Assembly: GCF_900166625.1 (NCBI RefSeq)
Contig: NZ_LT800499.1
Coordinates: forward strand, 3,607,213-3,671,212
Length of the DNA: 64,000 nt
Direction of reading: 5' to 3'
Source of the DNA: Halobacillus massiliensis
GTDB lineage: Bacteria; Bacillota; Bacilli; Bacillales; Halobacillaceae
The notes below the pieces were generated by a model. It saw only the letters and a list, made by a program, of their open reading frames with translations, did not search any database and was not told the DNA's origin. The position numbers and the translations under genes are program-made. Positions 1 to 8,722 of the stretch are shown in pieces; position 1 is the stretch's first letter; the number at the start of each line of letters is the position of its first letter.

Positions 1-304
1 AATGTTTGATGAGCATTCTAATATTGAAGGCGTATTTGCCAGTGATGATATGATCGCATTAGCTGTGATTAGAGAAGCTGAGAAAAGACATATACAAATT
101 CCTGAACAGTTAAAAGTTGTGGGCTATGATGGCACAGAAACCATTCGCACCATCTTCCCCGCATTATCTACGGTGAAACAGCCCATCAGCGATATTGCCG
201 AATCTGCTGTATCACTTTTGATTCAGCAAATGGAAGGAACAAAACCTGTGAGCAAGGATGAGATTAGACTTAACGCCACTTTCCATAGCGGAAAAACAAT
301 ATAA
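1..304 (+). CDS. LacI/GalR-family transcriptional regulator, C-terminal part (cut by window edge)
   Basis: Only the last ~100 residues of the regulator are present; the reading frame is open to the left edge. The visible part matches the end of the periplasmic-binding-protein-like sensor domain of LacI/GalR repressors: a segment reading GVFASDDMIALAVIREA, then KVVGYDGTE and a PALSTVKQP-like stretch, all typical of the effector-binding core. The DNA-binding helix-turn-helix would lie upstream. It converges on the sugar ABC/sucrose-hydrolase operon that follows on the opposite strand, so it is a reasonable candidate for that operon's repressor (ScrR/SacR-like role), but this is inferred from position only. 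Confidence 0.85.
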   Translation, partial: MFDEHSNIEGVFASDDMIALAVIREAEKRHIQIPEQLKVVGYDGTETIRTIFPALSTVKQPISDIAESAVSLLIQQMEGTKPVSKDEIRLNATFHSGKTI

Positions 305-339
305 AAAGACCAGATGCTGAAACAGCATCTGGTCTTTTT
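303..339. terminator. Bidirectional intrinsic terminator between convergent genes
   Basis: A perfect 17-bp stem (303-319 pairing with 323-339) with an AAA loop, an A-run on one side and a T-run on the other. It lies between the stop codons of the LacI-type gene and of the sucrose hydrolase gene, so it can end transcription from both strands. Confidence 0.93.
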
Positions 340-345
340 ATTGAT

Positions 346-1836
346 TTAATCGATGACTTTTCTCAATGTCCACATATTAATATCTTTAAATATCGCATAA
401 GCATTCTCCGTAAACGTGTAAATTCCTGTACTTTCTTTTGATGGGTAAATTCTTGAAGTAATCCACGTTCTTCCGTCATCCGTTAAAACCTCTAAAGAAC
501 AGGTGTCCATAAACAGCCTTAGAGTCAAACAATCTCCAGGATTCTCTACTTTAGCCCTGCTCACTGTAGGGTTTGTCTTCCCACCCGCTAATGTCGTATC
601 TACCACTAATTCCTGCTCGTTTATATCATAATAAACTTTTGCTTTTGCTTTTCCATCTGCTGAGATTCGAAGATATAGTCCCGCACTCCCTGTTTTACCT
701 GTATTTCTTAAATCAATAGTAACTTTCATTTCGTAACTGTCCTTAAATGTATTCTGAGTATTTATATCAACTGTTTCATTAGGAGAGAGCTTTATTTTCT
801 TATATGTTGTCAATTCTTCCCTAAGATTCTTCAGTTCATCTACAGGCAGGAATTTCACTTCCCCGTTCTCTAATATAATCTCCCTCGGGATTGTCATAGC
901 TCCTGCCCATCCTTCACTTTTTGTCGGAAAGTCTGTCTGCCACGTATCCATCCAGGCAATTAAAATTCGTCTTCCTTTTTCATCTACAAAGGTCTGGGCT
1001 GCATAGAAGTCATCTCCTTCGTCAATTTCTTTTACTGATTCAGGAGTAAATCGACCATTTTCATAATCCATTTCCCCTGCCATAATAATATTTTTACCAT
1101 TGTCCATATTCATTGGAGATACAATAAGCAAATGCTTATTTCCAATAGGAAATAAGTCAGGACATTCCCACATGTCCCCCTGGGTTCCATCTCCTGTTAA
1201 AGCAGGGCCCATATAACTCCATTGAAGTAAATTTTCAGATTTAAATAAAGGAACAGCACCATTTCCATCAATGCTAGAGCCAATTACCATATACCAGGTA
1301 TCACCCTTTTTCCACACTTTTGGATCACGAAAATCTTTACTTACGCCTGCGGGCGGAAGAATCACAGGGTTTTTTTCTGATTTTCTAAAATTAAGTCCAT
1401 CTTTTGAAAAAGCTACAGCCTGAACTTCTTTAGGTGACTTTCCTATGACATGGCCCGTATAGATTAAAGCTATCTCTTCACCAACCGAAACAGCGCTTCC
1501 TGAAAAACATCCAATATCTTCATTTCCTTGCTGAAAATCATAACTTTCAGATGGAGCAAGCGCAATCTCTTCATGTTTCCAATTGATTAAGTCAGTGCTG
1601 ACAGCATGTCCCCAGTGCATCGGTCCCCAGTTTACACTGTAGGGATGGTGCTGATAAAACATATGATAAGTTCCATTATGCTGAATTAATCCGTTTGGGT
1701 CATTCATCCAGTTCACTGGTGCCATAAAATGATAATTTAAGCGATACTGTGCATTTACTACATTCTTTTTTGAAGTTTCTAGAGCATCCATTGCTTTGTT
1801 GATTTGTTCTTTATGTGTCACATTCGTAATTGTCAT
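346..1836 (-). CDS. sacA: Intracellular GH32 sucrose-6-phosphate hydrolase / beta-fructosidase
   Basis: GH32 enzyme that hydrolyses terminal beta-fructofuranosyl bonds of sucrose, sucrose-6-phosphate or short fructo-oligosaccharides. The five-bladed propeller motifs are all visible in 496 residues: WMNDPNG at 43-49 (nucleophile D46), FRDP at 169-172 (D171, transition-state stabiliser) and WECPD at 223-227 (acid/base E224). A C-terminal beta-sandwich follows from about residue 350. There is no signal peptide, so it acts in the cytoplasm. It is the last gene of an operon with a CUT1-type ABC importer rather than a PTS permease, so unphosphorylated oligosaccharide is the likelier substrate. The ATG has a GGAGGG site 12 nt upstream. 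SacA/ScrB identity is firm at family level; the exact substrate is inferred. Confidence 0.93.
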   Translation of the reverse strand: MTITNVTHKEQINKAMDALETSKKNVVNAQYRLNYHFMAPVNWMNDPNGLIQHNGTYHMFYQHHPYSVNWGPMHWGHAVSTDLINWKHEEIALAPSESYDFQQGNEDIGCFSGSAVSVGEEIALIYTGHVIGKSPKEVQAVAFSKDGLNFRKSEKNPVILPPAGVSKDFRDPKVWKKGDTWYMVIGSSIDGNGAVPLFKSENLLQWSYMGPALTGDGTQGDMWECPDLFPIGNKHLLIVSPMNMDNGKNIIMAGEMDYENGRFTPESVKEIDEGDDFYAAQTFVDEKGRRILIAWMDTWQTDFPTKSEGWAGAMTIPREIILENGEVKFLPVDELKNLREELTTYKKIKLSPNETVDINTQNTFKDSYEMKVTIDLRNTGKTGSAGLYLRISADGKAKAKVYYDINEQELVVDTTLAGGKTNPTVSRAKVENPGDCLTLRLFMDTCSLEVLTDDGRTWITSRIYPSKESTGIYTFTENAYAIFKDINMWTLRKVID

Positions 1837-1867
1837 ATATTTATTTTTCCCTCCAGTTTAATTAGCC

Positions 1868-2707
1868 TTACTTAGATCCTGATCCTGTACTCCCCAACCC
1901 TTGAAGTAAGTACTTTTGTGCCACAATATAAACGATGATCAGTGGTATAGTTGAAATGGTCAAAATGGCCATAATTTGGTTAGTAAATACCGGCTCGGTT
2001 GAATTAATATTCGTGATCGCTACTTGGAGAGGAAATTTCTCCCCATCTGTTAAAATCATCAGCGGCCAAATATAATCATTCCAGCTGGCTATGAAAGACA
2101 GCGTCCCAACAGTTGCAACTGCTGGTTTCGACATTGGCATCATAATTCTCCAAAAGATTTTCCAATTACCCGCTCCTTCCAGCTTTGCTGATTCTATCAC
2201 TGAATCAGGTACAGCGATAAAGAAGTTCCTAAAAAGATAAATAAAGAAGGCATTGGCAAGCAACGGTAATACAACAGCCAAACGACTATTCACCAGACCT
2301 AAATTATGAATGATTGTAAATTGAGTAATGATTATTGTTTCTACCGGCACAATTAACATGGCTAGAAGAAGGCTGAACAAAAGGTTTTTTCCGAAGAAGC
2401 TGAACTTAGCAAATGCATAGCCCGCCATCCCATTAATAATGATCGAACCTACTGTTACAATCGCTGCATAAAGCACACTATTAAATAGGTAATTAAAAAT
2501 ATCAAAGCGCTCAAATAACTGCTGGTAAGAATTCAGCCATTCAGCTAATTGAAAAGAAGGAAGAAGCGCTTGAATGCTGTTTAAATCCTGATAAATATTT
2601 TCCTCAGACTTCAACGAAGAGGACACCATCCATATAAGAGGAAATATAAAAAAGAAAGCAAGCAGTATCAGCAGTGCATACTTTATAGTTTTGATTAACC
2701 CTTTCAT
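1868..2707 (-). CDS. Sugar ABC transporter permease, MalG type
   Basis: 279-residue inner-membrane protein of the CUT1 carbohydrate ABC family. It has six predicted membrane segments, beginning with a hydrophobic stretch at about residues 10-30. The EAA loop that contacts the ATPase reads ESAKLEGAGNWKIFWRIMMP near residues 172-191. It pairs with the MalF-type permease one base upstream and with the lipoprotein before that. No dedicated ATPase is encoded here, so a shared MsmK/MsmX-type ATPase is probably used, as is common in Bacillaceae. Operon partners (intracellular GH32) point to sucrose or fructo-oligosaccharide import; that substrate is inferred. Confidence 0.9.
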   Translation of the reverse strand: MKGLIKTIKYALLILLAFFFIFPLIWMVSSSLKSEENIYQDLNSIQALLPSFQLAEWLNSYQQLFERFDIFNYLFNSVLYAAIVTVGSIIINGMAGYAFAKFSFFGKNLLFSLLLAMLIVPVETIIITQFTIIHNLGLVNSRLAVVLPLLANAFFIYLFRNFFIAVPDSVIESAKLEGAGNWKIFWRIMMPMSKPAVATVGTLSFIASWNDYIWPLMILTDGEKFPLQVAITNINSTEPVFTNQIMAILTISTIPLIIVYIVAQKYLLQGLGSTGSGSK

Positions 2708-2708
2708 T

Positions 2709-3623
2709 TTAAATTTCCTCCTTCGCTAATTTCCTCTGCATAAAGCTTACTATCGCAATCAGCACTCCAAACACTACCGTCATGGCGCTCGCGTAACCAA
2801 CTAAACGATCAGTAAAACCAGTCTGATAGATATAATAAATTGGGGTCATCGTTGCATTTAACGGCCCTCCCTGTGTCATAATCATTGGCTGAATAATTAA
2901 TTTGAAAGCAGCAATTAATGTAGTGAACATAATTAAAGTAGTCGTAGGTCTTAACAACGGCAGGGTAATATGAAGAAAGCTCTGCCACTTATTTGCCCCA
3001 TCAATTTTAGCCGCTTCATAAACTTCTTTTGTTATATTCTGCAGGCCAGCCAAAAAAATCAGCATTTGATAACCTGCTCCCTGCCAGGCTGATACGAAAA
3101 CAATAGCGAAAATAGCCTGGTTTGGACTTGTTAGAAATGGTTGAGCATCAATTCCAATTCCTTGAAGAAAAGAATTTATAAGACCGTCCGATGGATTTAA
3201 TAAATAAAGCCACAAGACAGAAATAACGACTAATGACATTACAACTGGAGAAAAAAAAGCTACTTTTAAGAATAAACCGCCTTTACTCTTGTTGTTATTA
3301 ATTAGTAAAGCGAGCCCAAGAGCAGCGCCTACTTGTACTACAATAATACAGACTACAAACACGGAGATATTTTGAAAGCTTGTTAAAAAAACAGGATCAC
3401 TGAATAACTGTACGAAGTTACTGAAACCTACAAATTGGCGCTGATCGGGTGTTAATAAATAATAATCTGTAAACGCATAGTAAATAGTCAGCAAAGAAGG
3501 CAGAAATAAAAATATCCCTAGTAAAAGCAAAGCCGGAAGTAAGAAGTAAAGAGGCTGGAAGTGGAATTTGATAGTATCCAGGCTCCTCGACTTTCTTCTT
3601 GAATAACCCACTGTATTCTCCAT
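2709..3623 (-). CDS. Sugar ABC transporter permease, MalF type
   Basis: 304-residue partner permease of the CUT1 importer. The N-terminal cytoplasmic stretch (1-25) is basic. Six membrane segments follow, the first at about 27-50, and the EAA loop reads EAAKIDGANKWQSFLHITLP near 202-221. Its ATG overlaps the stop of the upstream binding-protein gene in a TAATG arrangement, and its own stop lies one base before the next permease. This indicates strict translational coupling of the three transporter genes. The family is clear; the transported sugar is inferred from the neighbouring GH32 hydrolase. Confidence 0.9.
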   Translation of the reverse strand: MENTVGYSRRKSRSLDTIKFHFQPLYFLLPALLLLGIFLFLPSLLTIYYAFTDYYLLTPDQRQFVGFSNFVQLFSDPVFLTSFQNISVFVVCIIVVQVGAALGLALLINNNKSKGGLFLKVAFFSPVVMSLVVISVLWLYLLNPSDGLINSFLQGIGIDAQPFLTSPNQAIFAIVFVSAWQGAGYQMLIFLAGLQNITKEVYEAAKIDGANKWQSFLHITLPLLRPTTTLIMFTTLIAAFKLIIQPMIMTQGGPLNATMTPIYYIYQTGFTDRLVGYASAMTVVFGVLIAIVSFMQRKLAKEEI

Positions 3624-4912
3624 TATTTATTCCTCCTGTCTATTGCTGTCTGCATCTCCTGAGCTTTCTCATCTAGCAATTCCTTTAACTCTTTCTCATT
3701 TTCATAGAAAGATAGGCCGGCAACCGTCTGCTGGAATGCCCTTGTCACTTGAGGGTAAGCTGGTAGGACAGGACGCGCTTTCCCAGAAGCCTGGTTTTGT
3801 TCAATTAAGGTATTCATCTGTGGTGTAACCAGGTCCTTTAACTCGTCTGCCGCTGAATATCTTGCAGGAAGAACGCTATTTCCAAGGCTTATATCTACCA
3901 TCGCTTCAGTGCTTGTCATAAAATTTATTAATGCACCGGAAGCTTCCTTATTTCTGGCGTTTGTTGTCATTGCATACTGCCAGCTCCCTGTCGGGGAAAC
4001 AAGCTCATTTGTTTCAGGAGAAACAGGATAAGGCAGGATCCCATAATCGATATCCTGATAATTTGTCTCCAACTGTTGAATTGACCATGAACCACTCATC
4101 ATCATGGGATATTTCCCAGTTTCAAATCCGCTTTCAGAGGGAGAAATGGTAGTATATTTTTTATTTTGCATCTCTTGAATAAATGCCATCGCTTTTAAAC
4201 CATCTTCATTATTGAAGTAACCTTTAGCTTTTTCCCCGTTATCTGAAACGACCTGCCCTCCTTGCGACCAAAGAAAAGGAGTAAATGCATACATCAGCCA
4301 TTCACTTTTGTCATCCAGTCCCATGTCTATCGCAGGTTCCTTGAAAGTTTCCGTAAGCTTTTTCGATATGTCCATAAATTGATTCCAATCCCACGGTTCT
4401 TCAATAGTGGGCAGATTCTCTAAATCTATGCCGGCCTTCCGAAACATCTCTTTGTTATAATAGATTCCTACTCCAGATTCAGAATATCCTACAGCAAAAA
4501 GCTCTCCATCATATGTACCCTGATCAATAATGCTTGGTAAAAGGTCTTCCCTATCTGTAATGTACGACCCTACCGGTGCAATAATTTCAGCTTCTGCATA
4601 AGCAGCTGTATTCGGCCCGTCTAATGTTAGAACATCTGGCAGCGTATCTGTAGACACAGCTGCATTGACTTTATCTTCATAACCGCCTCCTCCCCCGCCC
4701 CGTGGAATAAATTCAATATTAGCCTCATACCTGCCTTCAAATTCTTCATTAAACTCTTGGACTGTTTCATACATTACCTGTCCTTCGGCACTTTCTTTAG
4801 AAGTTTGAACCCAAAGCTCGATGATTTCTTCGCCATCGATCACACTAGCTGGCTCTTCATTACATCCCGAAAGAACGAGGGTGCAGATTAATGCTAAAAA
4901 TACAACTCTCAT
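3623..4912 (-). CDS. Sugar ABC transporter solute-binding lipoprotein
   Basis: Extracytoplasmic receptor of the importer, 429 residues, family 1 solute-binding fold. The signal peptide is short and ends in the lipobox LSGC, so the mature protein is lipid-anchored at Cys17. The body shows the usual ligand-domain signatures: a GIYYNKEMFRKAGID segment near 150 and a GSWSIQQLE segment near 274. Residues 72-77 are six consecutive glycines, an uncommon flexible patch in the first domain. It is the first gene of the operon, directly behind a strong promoter. AGGAGGA lies 8 nt before the ATG, which fixes the start. Confidence 0.92.
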   Translation of the reverse strand: MRVVFLALICTLVLSGCNEEPASVIDGEEIIELWVQTSKESAEGQVMYETVQEFNEEFEGRYEANIEFIPRGGGGGGYEDKVNAAVSTDTLPDVLTLDGPNTAAYAEAEIIAPVGSYITDREDLLPSIIDQGTYDGELFAVGYSESGVGIYYNKEMFRKAGIDLENLPTIEEPWDWNQFMDISKKLTETFKEPAIDMGLDDKSEWLMYAFTPFLWSQGGQVVSDNGEKAKGYFNNEDGLKAMAFIQEMQNKKYTTISPSESGFETGKYPMMMSGSWSIQQLETNYQDIDYGILPYPVSPETNELVSPTGSWQYAMTTNARNKEASGALINFMTSTEAMVDISLGNSVLPARYSAADELKDLVTPQMNTLIEQNQASGKARPVLPAYPQVTRAFQQTVAGLSFYENEKELKELLDEKAQEMQTAIDRRNK

Positions 4913-4930
4913 ACAGAGGATCCTCCTTTT

Positions 4931-4946
4931 ATGAAAACGATTTATT
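4931..4946 (-). promoter_or_regulatory. Putative LacI-family operator or cre box over the operon start site
   Basis: TGAAAACGATTTAT on the plus strand has the central CG and A/T-rich arms of LacI-family operators. It misses the cre consensus at one conserved C. It sits 8-20 bp downstream of the -10 box, where a bound repressor would block initiation. Either the sucrose repressor or CcpA could be the ligand. Confidence 0.45.
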
Positions 4947-4953
4947 TGTATGG

Positions 4954-4982
4954 ATTGTACTCCCGAATCAATTCTATGTCAA
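4954..4982 (-). promoter_or_regulatory. Sigma-A promoter of the sugar ABC-sacA operon
   Basis: Read on the minus strand: TTGACA (4977-4982), a 17-bp spacer and TACAAT (4954-4959). Both hexamers are near consensus, and the promoter lies about 40 bp upstream of the binding-protein ATG. Confidence 0.85.
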
Positions 4983-5229
4983 CCGGATGACATACAATTT
5001 CTCATTTATTTTTCACTCATCAAAATATTTTAAATAGTTTGACTTTTAAGTGACATACATGTATTCTAACTTTTAAATAACTTTATTAATATAACTATCA
5101 TTGAATGACAACCTCAAAGATTCTCTTAAACAAACTGTTCACTCTTATCATCTTGTTTCCAAACTCCTCTGTTGTAATAAAACTTCCCAGCTTAAATTCA
5201 AATTAGTCCCAATTATTTATTTTTGTAAA

Positions 5230-5245
5230 GTCGACAAACGACTAA
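5230..5245 (+). promoter_or_regulatory. Malonate-regulon operator, site 1 (upstream of amidase)
   Basis: GTCGACAAACGACTAA: an inverted repeat of AGTCG and CGACT around a 5-nt spacer, 34 bp before the amidase ATG. Thirteen of its 16 bases match each of sites 2 (15817-15832) and 3 (16562-16577) or better. I infer it binds the GntR regulator encoded at 15863-16543. Confidence 0.65.
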
Positions 5246-5278
5246 TGGCCTAACTAATTAAATAAAGGAGCCAAAAGT

Positions 5279-6721
5279 ATGAGTGATGTCAATTGCTTTT
5301 CTTCTGCACGCCATCTTTCTCAGTCGATTCACACGAAAGAAGTTTCCGTTCGTGAGGTAATGGAATTTCATTTAAACCAAATTAGAAAAATAAATCCAAA
5401 GGTTAATGCTATTGTTTCGCTGGATGAAGACTATGCCTATAAAATGGCAGATCAAGCGGATAGTACTCTGTCATCAGGCCTTAAAATAGGGCCTTTACAC
5501 GGACTGCCTATTGCTATAAAGGATACTCATAATGCTAAAGGGTTCCCAACAACTAGTGGTTCTCTTGCATTACGGGACAATCTTTCACAAGAGGATGACT
5601 TAATTGTTGAACGGCTTAAGCAAGCAGGTGCAATAGTTATTGGCAAAACAAACGTTCCGGAGTTTGCAGCAGGTGCCCATACTTTCAATGAAGTATTTGG
5701 TATTACTAGAAACCCTTATAACTTATCCTATACAGCAGGCGGAAGCAGCGGGGGTGCAGCAGCTGCTGTTACTTGTGGAATGCTGCCTTTTGCAGATGGA
5801 AGCGATATGGGAGGCTCCTGTCGTTATCCCGCCGCTTTTAATAATGTGGTCGGAATGAGAACTTCACCAGGACGTGTTCCTACATATCCGAAACCTGCTC
5901 TTTATTCACCTCTGGCTGTCCAGGGACCTGTTGCAAGAAATGTAGAAGATGCGTCTTTCATGATGTCCGTAATTTCCGGCCCAGATTCCAAGTCCCCTCT
6001 ATCCATTGATGAATCTGGTTCGTTATTTAATCAGCCTTTTTCTAATAAACTTTCAGGTCTACGAATAGCCTGGTCTGCAGATTTAGGAGGCCTATTACCT
6101 GTAGAGGAGTCCATAAGGTCCAATGTAGAGCAACAAGCAAAAATTTTTGAGAAGTTAGGATTTGAGGTGGAAGAAGCTTGTCCTGCTTTGTCTGAAGCTG
6201 ATGAAGTCTTTCATACTCTTAGAGCCTGGGAAATGGAAATGTCACACAGAGAGCTGTACGAAAAATTTAAAAGTGTTATGAAGAACAGTTTTAAATGGAA
6301 TCTCGAGAAAGGACGAGGGCTCAGTGGAATAAATATTGGAAGAGCTGAACTATTAAGAAATGAGCTATTTCACAGAATGAGGGGATTTTTTGATAAATAC
6401 GATGCTCTCATCCTGCCAGTTAGCCAAGTTCCCCCTTTTCCTGCTGATATTGAATATCCCGAACAAATTAATGGAGTAAAAATGGAATCATATATCGATT
6501 GGATGAAGTCCAGCTATTATATTTCTGCTGTGGGTAATCCTGCTTTGTCTGTACCGAGCGGGTTCACTTCCGATGGGCTGCCATTAGGAATTCAAATAGT
6601 TGGCCCTCACCGCGCGGATTATGAGGTATTGCAGCTTGGCTACATATTCGAACAAGCAACTAAATATGGCGAAAAAAGACCGGAGATTTCAACACTTTCT
6701 AAAATTGCTGATTATAAATAA
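5279..6721 (+). CDS. Amidase-signature family amidohydrolase
   Basis: 480-residue amidase with the complete Ser-cisSer-Lys catalytic triad. K81 lies in LPIAIKDT, the cis-serine S156 in GGSSGG (154-159), and the nucleophile S180 in GSDMGGSCR. The family cleaves carboxamides; members include malonamidase E2, which interconverts malonate plus ammonia and malonamate. The start is fixed by AAAGGAG 9 nt before the ATG. It heads a four-gene rightward operon with an M20 hydrolase and two membrane proteins. A motif shared with the malonate genes lies 34 bp upstream, so an amide of malonate is an attractive substrate. That is inference; other amides cannot be excluded. Confidence 0.9.
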   Translation: MSDVNCFSSARHLSQSIHTKEVSVREVMEFHLNQIRKINPKVNAIVSLDEDYAYKMADQADSTLSSGLKIGPLHGLPIAIKDTHNAKGFPTTSGSLALRDNLSQEDDLIVERLKQAGAIVIGKTNVPEFAAGAHTFNEVFGITRNPYNLSYTAGGSSGGAAAAVTCGMLPFADGSDMGGSCRYPAAFNNVVGMRTSPGRVPTYPKPALYSPLAVQGPVARNVEDASFMMSVISGPDSKSPLSIDESGSLFNQPFSNKLSGLRIAWSADLGGLLPVEESIRSNVEQQAKIFEKLGFEVEEACPALSEADEVFHTLRAWEMEMSHRELYEKFKSVMKNSFKWNLEKGRGLSGINIGRAELLRNELFHRMRGFFDKYDALILPVSQVPPFPADIEYPEQINGVKMESYIDWMKSSYYISAVGNPALSVPSGFTSDGLPLGIQIVGPHRADYEVLQLGYIFEQATKYGEKRPEISTLSKIADYK

Positions 6722-6747
6722 AAAATATAAAAGGAGAGAGATTTTTT

Positions 6748-7962
6748 ATGAAAGAAAAATTGTTTTCCAGATTAGAAGAAGTGTATCCAGAGTTAGTTGA
6801 TATCCGTAGAGATCTTCATATGCACCCGGAACTCTCCCACAAAGAAATTCACACACCTAAAAAAGTCGCCAAATTTCTAACAAACTTAGGATTGGAAGTT
6901 AAAACAGATGTAGGCGGGCGCGGCGTGGTCGGTATTTTGAGAGGCCATAAGCCTGGAAGAACGGTTGCTTTGCGGGCAGACTTTGATGCTCTTCCCATTC
7001 AGGACGAAAAAGATGTAGAGTACAAATCTACCGTCCCTGGTGTAATGCATGCTTGCGGTCATGACATTCATACAGCTGGATTGCTAGGTGTTGCAAAAGT
7101 ATTAAGTGAAAATAAAGAGGCAATTGAAGGTAACATTGTATTTATTCATCAATTTGCGGAAGAGGTCATTCCCGGAGGAGCCAAGTTCATGATTCAGGAT
7201 GGCTGTCTTGATGGAGTTGATGTTATTTATGGAGCCCATGTCAGCTCTCGTGATCCTTTAGGAGTGGTTGGGGTTAATAAAGGATATTCCATGGCCAATG
7301 GGGACACCTTTGATATTGAGGTTTCAGGAAAAGGAGTCCATGCTGCTACACCACACCTTGGTGTCGACCCTCTTATCATCGGGAGTCAGCTGATGTTAAA
7401 CCTTCAGCAAATTGTTAGCCGGCAGGTTGATCCGCTTAAGTCGGCGGTTGTGACTGTAGCTTCGTTTAATGGAGGAGACAGTTACAATGTTATTCCTGAC
7501 AAAGTGAATATTCGGGGAACCGTCCGAACATTCGATGAAGAAGTGCGTGATTGGGTGGAAGAATCAATCGGCAGAATAGCACATTCAACATGCAGCGGAT
7601 TGGGGGCTTCCGTTAAGTATGAATACGTTAGAGGATACCCTGCCGTTGTAAATGATGAGAAGGAAACTGACAGAGTTCGTGAAATTGCCTCGGACTTATT
7701 CGGCAAAGAAATGGTCCAGGAACTTCCCCCTCAGATGGGAATGGAAGATTTCGCTTATTATTTAAAAGAGGTCCCAGGAACATTTTTCTGGGTTGGCGGT
7801 GCGTTAGAAAACGATGCTGAAGTTTATCCTCATCACCATCCCATGTTCAATGTTCAGGAAAAAGCGATGTTATATATAGCGAAACTTTTTATCGCTTCTG
7901 CTTTTGATTATCTGGCAAGTAATAATCCATCTGTAGCCCCAAAAAAAGAATCGATTAGATAA
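6748..7962 (+). CDS. M20 family metal-dependent amidohydrolase (AmhX/HipO type)
   Basis: 404-residue zinc amidohydrolase of the M20D class that removes acyl or aminoacyl groups (hippurate, N-acetyl or indole-acetyl amino acid hydrolase family). Visible metal ligands are HACGHD at 101-106 (C103, H105), the acidic pair after QFAEE at about 138-139 and H163 in YGAHV. A dimerisation domain follows at about 185-295, and a C-terminal His (HHHP, about 365) completes the site. There is no signal peptide, so it is cytoplasmic. It lies 26 nt after the amidase and 17 nt before the first membrane gene, with AAAGGAGAG before its ATG. The two hydrolases probably act in sequence on a compound imported by the next two proteins. 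Confidence 0.9.
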   Translation: MKEKLFSRLEEVYPELVDIRRDLHMHPELSHKEIHTPKKVAKFLTNLGLEVKTDVGGRGVVGILRGHKPGRTVALRADFDALPIQDEKDVEYKSTVPGVMHACGHDIHTAGLLGVAKVLSENKEAIEGNIVFIHQFAEEVIPGGAKFMIQDGCLDGVDVIYGAHVSSRDPLGVVGVNKGYSMANGDTFDIEVSGKGVHAATPHLGVDPLIIGSQLMLNLQQIVSRQVDPLKSAVVTVASFNGGDSYNVIPDKVNIRGTVRTFDEEVRDWVEESIGRIAHSTCSGLGASVKYEYVRGYPAVVNDEKETDRVREIASDLFGKEMVQELPPQMGMEDFAYYLKEVPGTFFWVGGALENDAEVYPHHHPMFNVQEKAMLYIAKLFIASAFDYLASNNPSVAPKKESIR

Positions 7963-7979
7963 TTAAGGGAGGAATTTTC

Positions 7980-8690
7980 TTGAGAAGTGAGGTAATGAAT
8001 CTTGCTAACAGTGCTCCTCTATGGATTATGGCTTTTATCTTCGTTGGTATTGTTATCTTCCAAGCGATCATGTTTTTGATGATAGCCAAAAAAACAGCAC
8101 CCGAGATTGGTATGACGCCTTATGAAGTAAAAACTTCGATAAGAACAGGATTTATAAGTTCAATAGGTCCTTCTTTCGCCATAGCTATTGTCCTTGTTTC
8201 ACTTATTGCCATTCTCGGTGCTCCGTTAACCTTAATGAGAATTGCTATTATTGGTTCAGCCGCAACTGAATCAGCGGCAGCAGGAGTAGGGGCTCAAGCG
8301 TTTGGAGTAGAATTAACCTCCGACAACTTTTCAACTCAGGCTTTTACTACAGTTGTCTGGACAATGTGCCTGGGCGGGATGGGATGGCTTCTCTTTACTG
8401 CTTTTTTCACCAAATCCTTAGGAAATACGCAGAAAAAAATCGAAAAACGAAATCCAAAAGCCATGAGAATTATATCAACAGCAGCTATGCTAGGGGCTTT
8501 CGGATACCTTGCCAGTGACCAGATGGTATTGAGTCTGAACCATTTGGTTGCAGGTGTGACTGCTCTCGTTTCTATGGTTATGATTATGATAATTGCTGAT
8601 AAAAGAAATACCGCTTGGTTAAAAGAATGGGCCCTTGGAATTGCCATGGTTATTGGTATGGTAAGTGCTTATGTTTCTACACTCGTTTAA
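7980..8690 (+). CDS. Six- to seven-segment membrane protein, DUF5058-like, putative transporter subunit
   Basis: 236-residue integral membrane protein that I recognise only as resembling DUF5058. It has hydrophobic segments at about 13-35, 55-80, 88-110, 120-145, 165-185, 190-205 and 215-235. A small-residue-rich loop reads GSAATESAAAGVGAQAFGVE, which suggests a substrate pathway. The chosen TTG start has GGGAGG 7 nt upstream; an ATG five codons later is possible but its ribosome site is too close. The gene sits between hydrolases and a second membrane gene, so I infer a two-component carrier for the hydrolase substrate. No biochemical role is established by the sequence. Confidence 0.65.
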   Translation: MRSEVMNLANSAPLWIMAFIFVGIVIFQAIMFLMIAKKTAPEIGMTPYEVKTSIRTGFISSIGPSFAIAIVLVSLIAILGAPLTLMRIAIIGSAATESAAAGVGAQAFGVELTSDNFSTQAFTTVVWTMCLGGMGWLLFTAFFTKSLGNTQKKIEKRNPKAMRIISTAAMLGAFGYLASDQMVLSLNHLVAGVTALVSMVMIMIIADKRNTAWLKEWALGIAMVIGMVSAYVSTLV

Positions 8691-8722
8691 CTATTCATAA
8701 AAATTCACAAGGAGGAAAATGA

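Larger units (their letters stand above)
4913..5278. other. Divergent intergenic region (366 bp)
   Basis: AT-rich region between the sugar ABC operon and the amidase operon. It holds the leftward promoter and operator at 4931-4982 and the malonate-regulon motif at 5230-5245. I see no open frame with a ribosome site in it. No convincing rightward -35/-10 pair could be chosen among the many AT-rich candidates between 5180 and 5225. Confidence 0.6.

Noticed and set aside
8336-8647. 103-codon minus-strand frame inside the DUF5058-like gene
   Set aside because: It is a shadow of a clear membrane-protein frame, and it has no expression signals.
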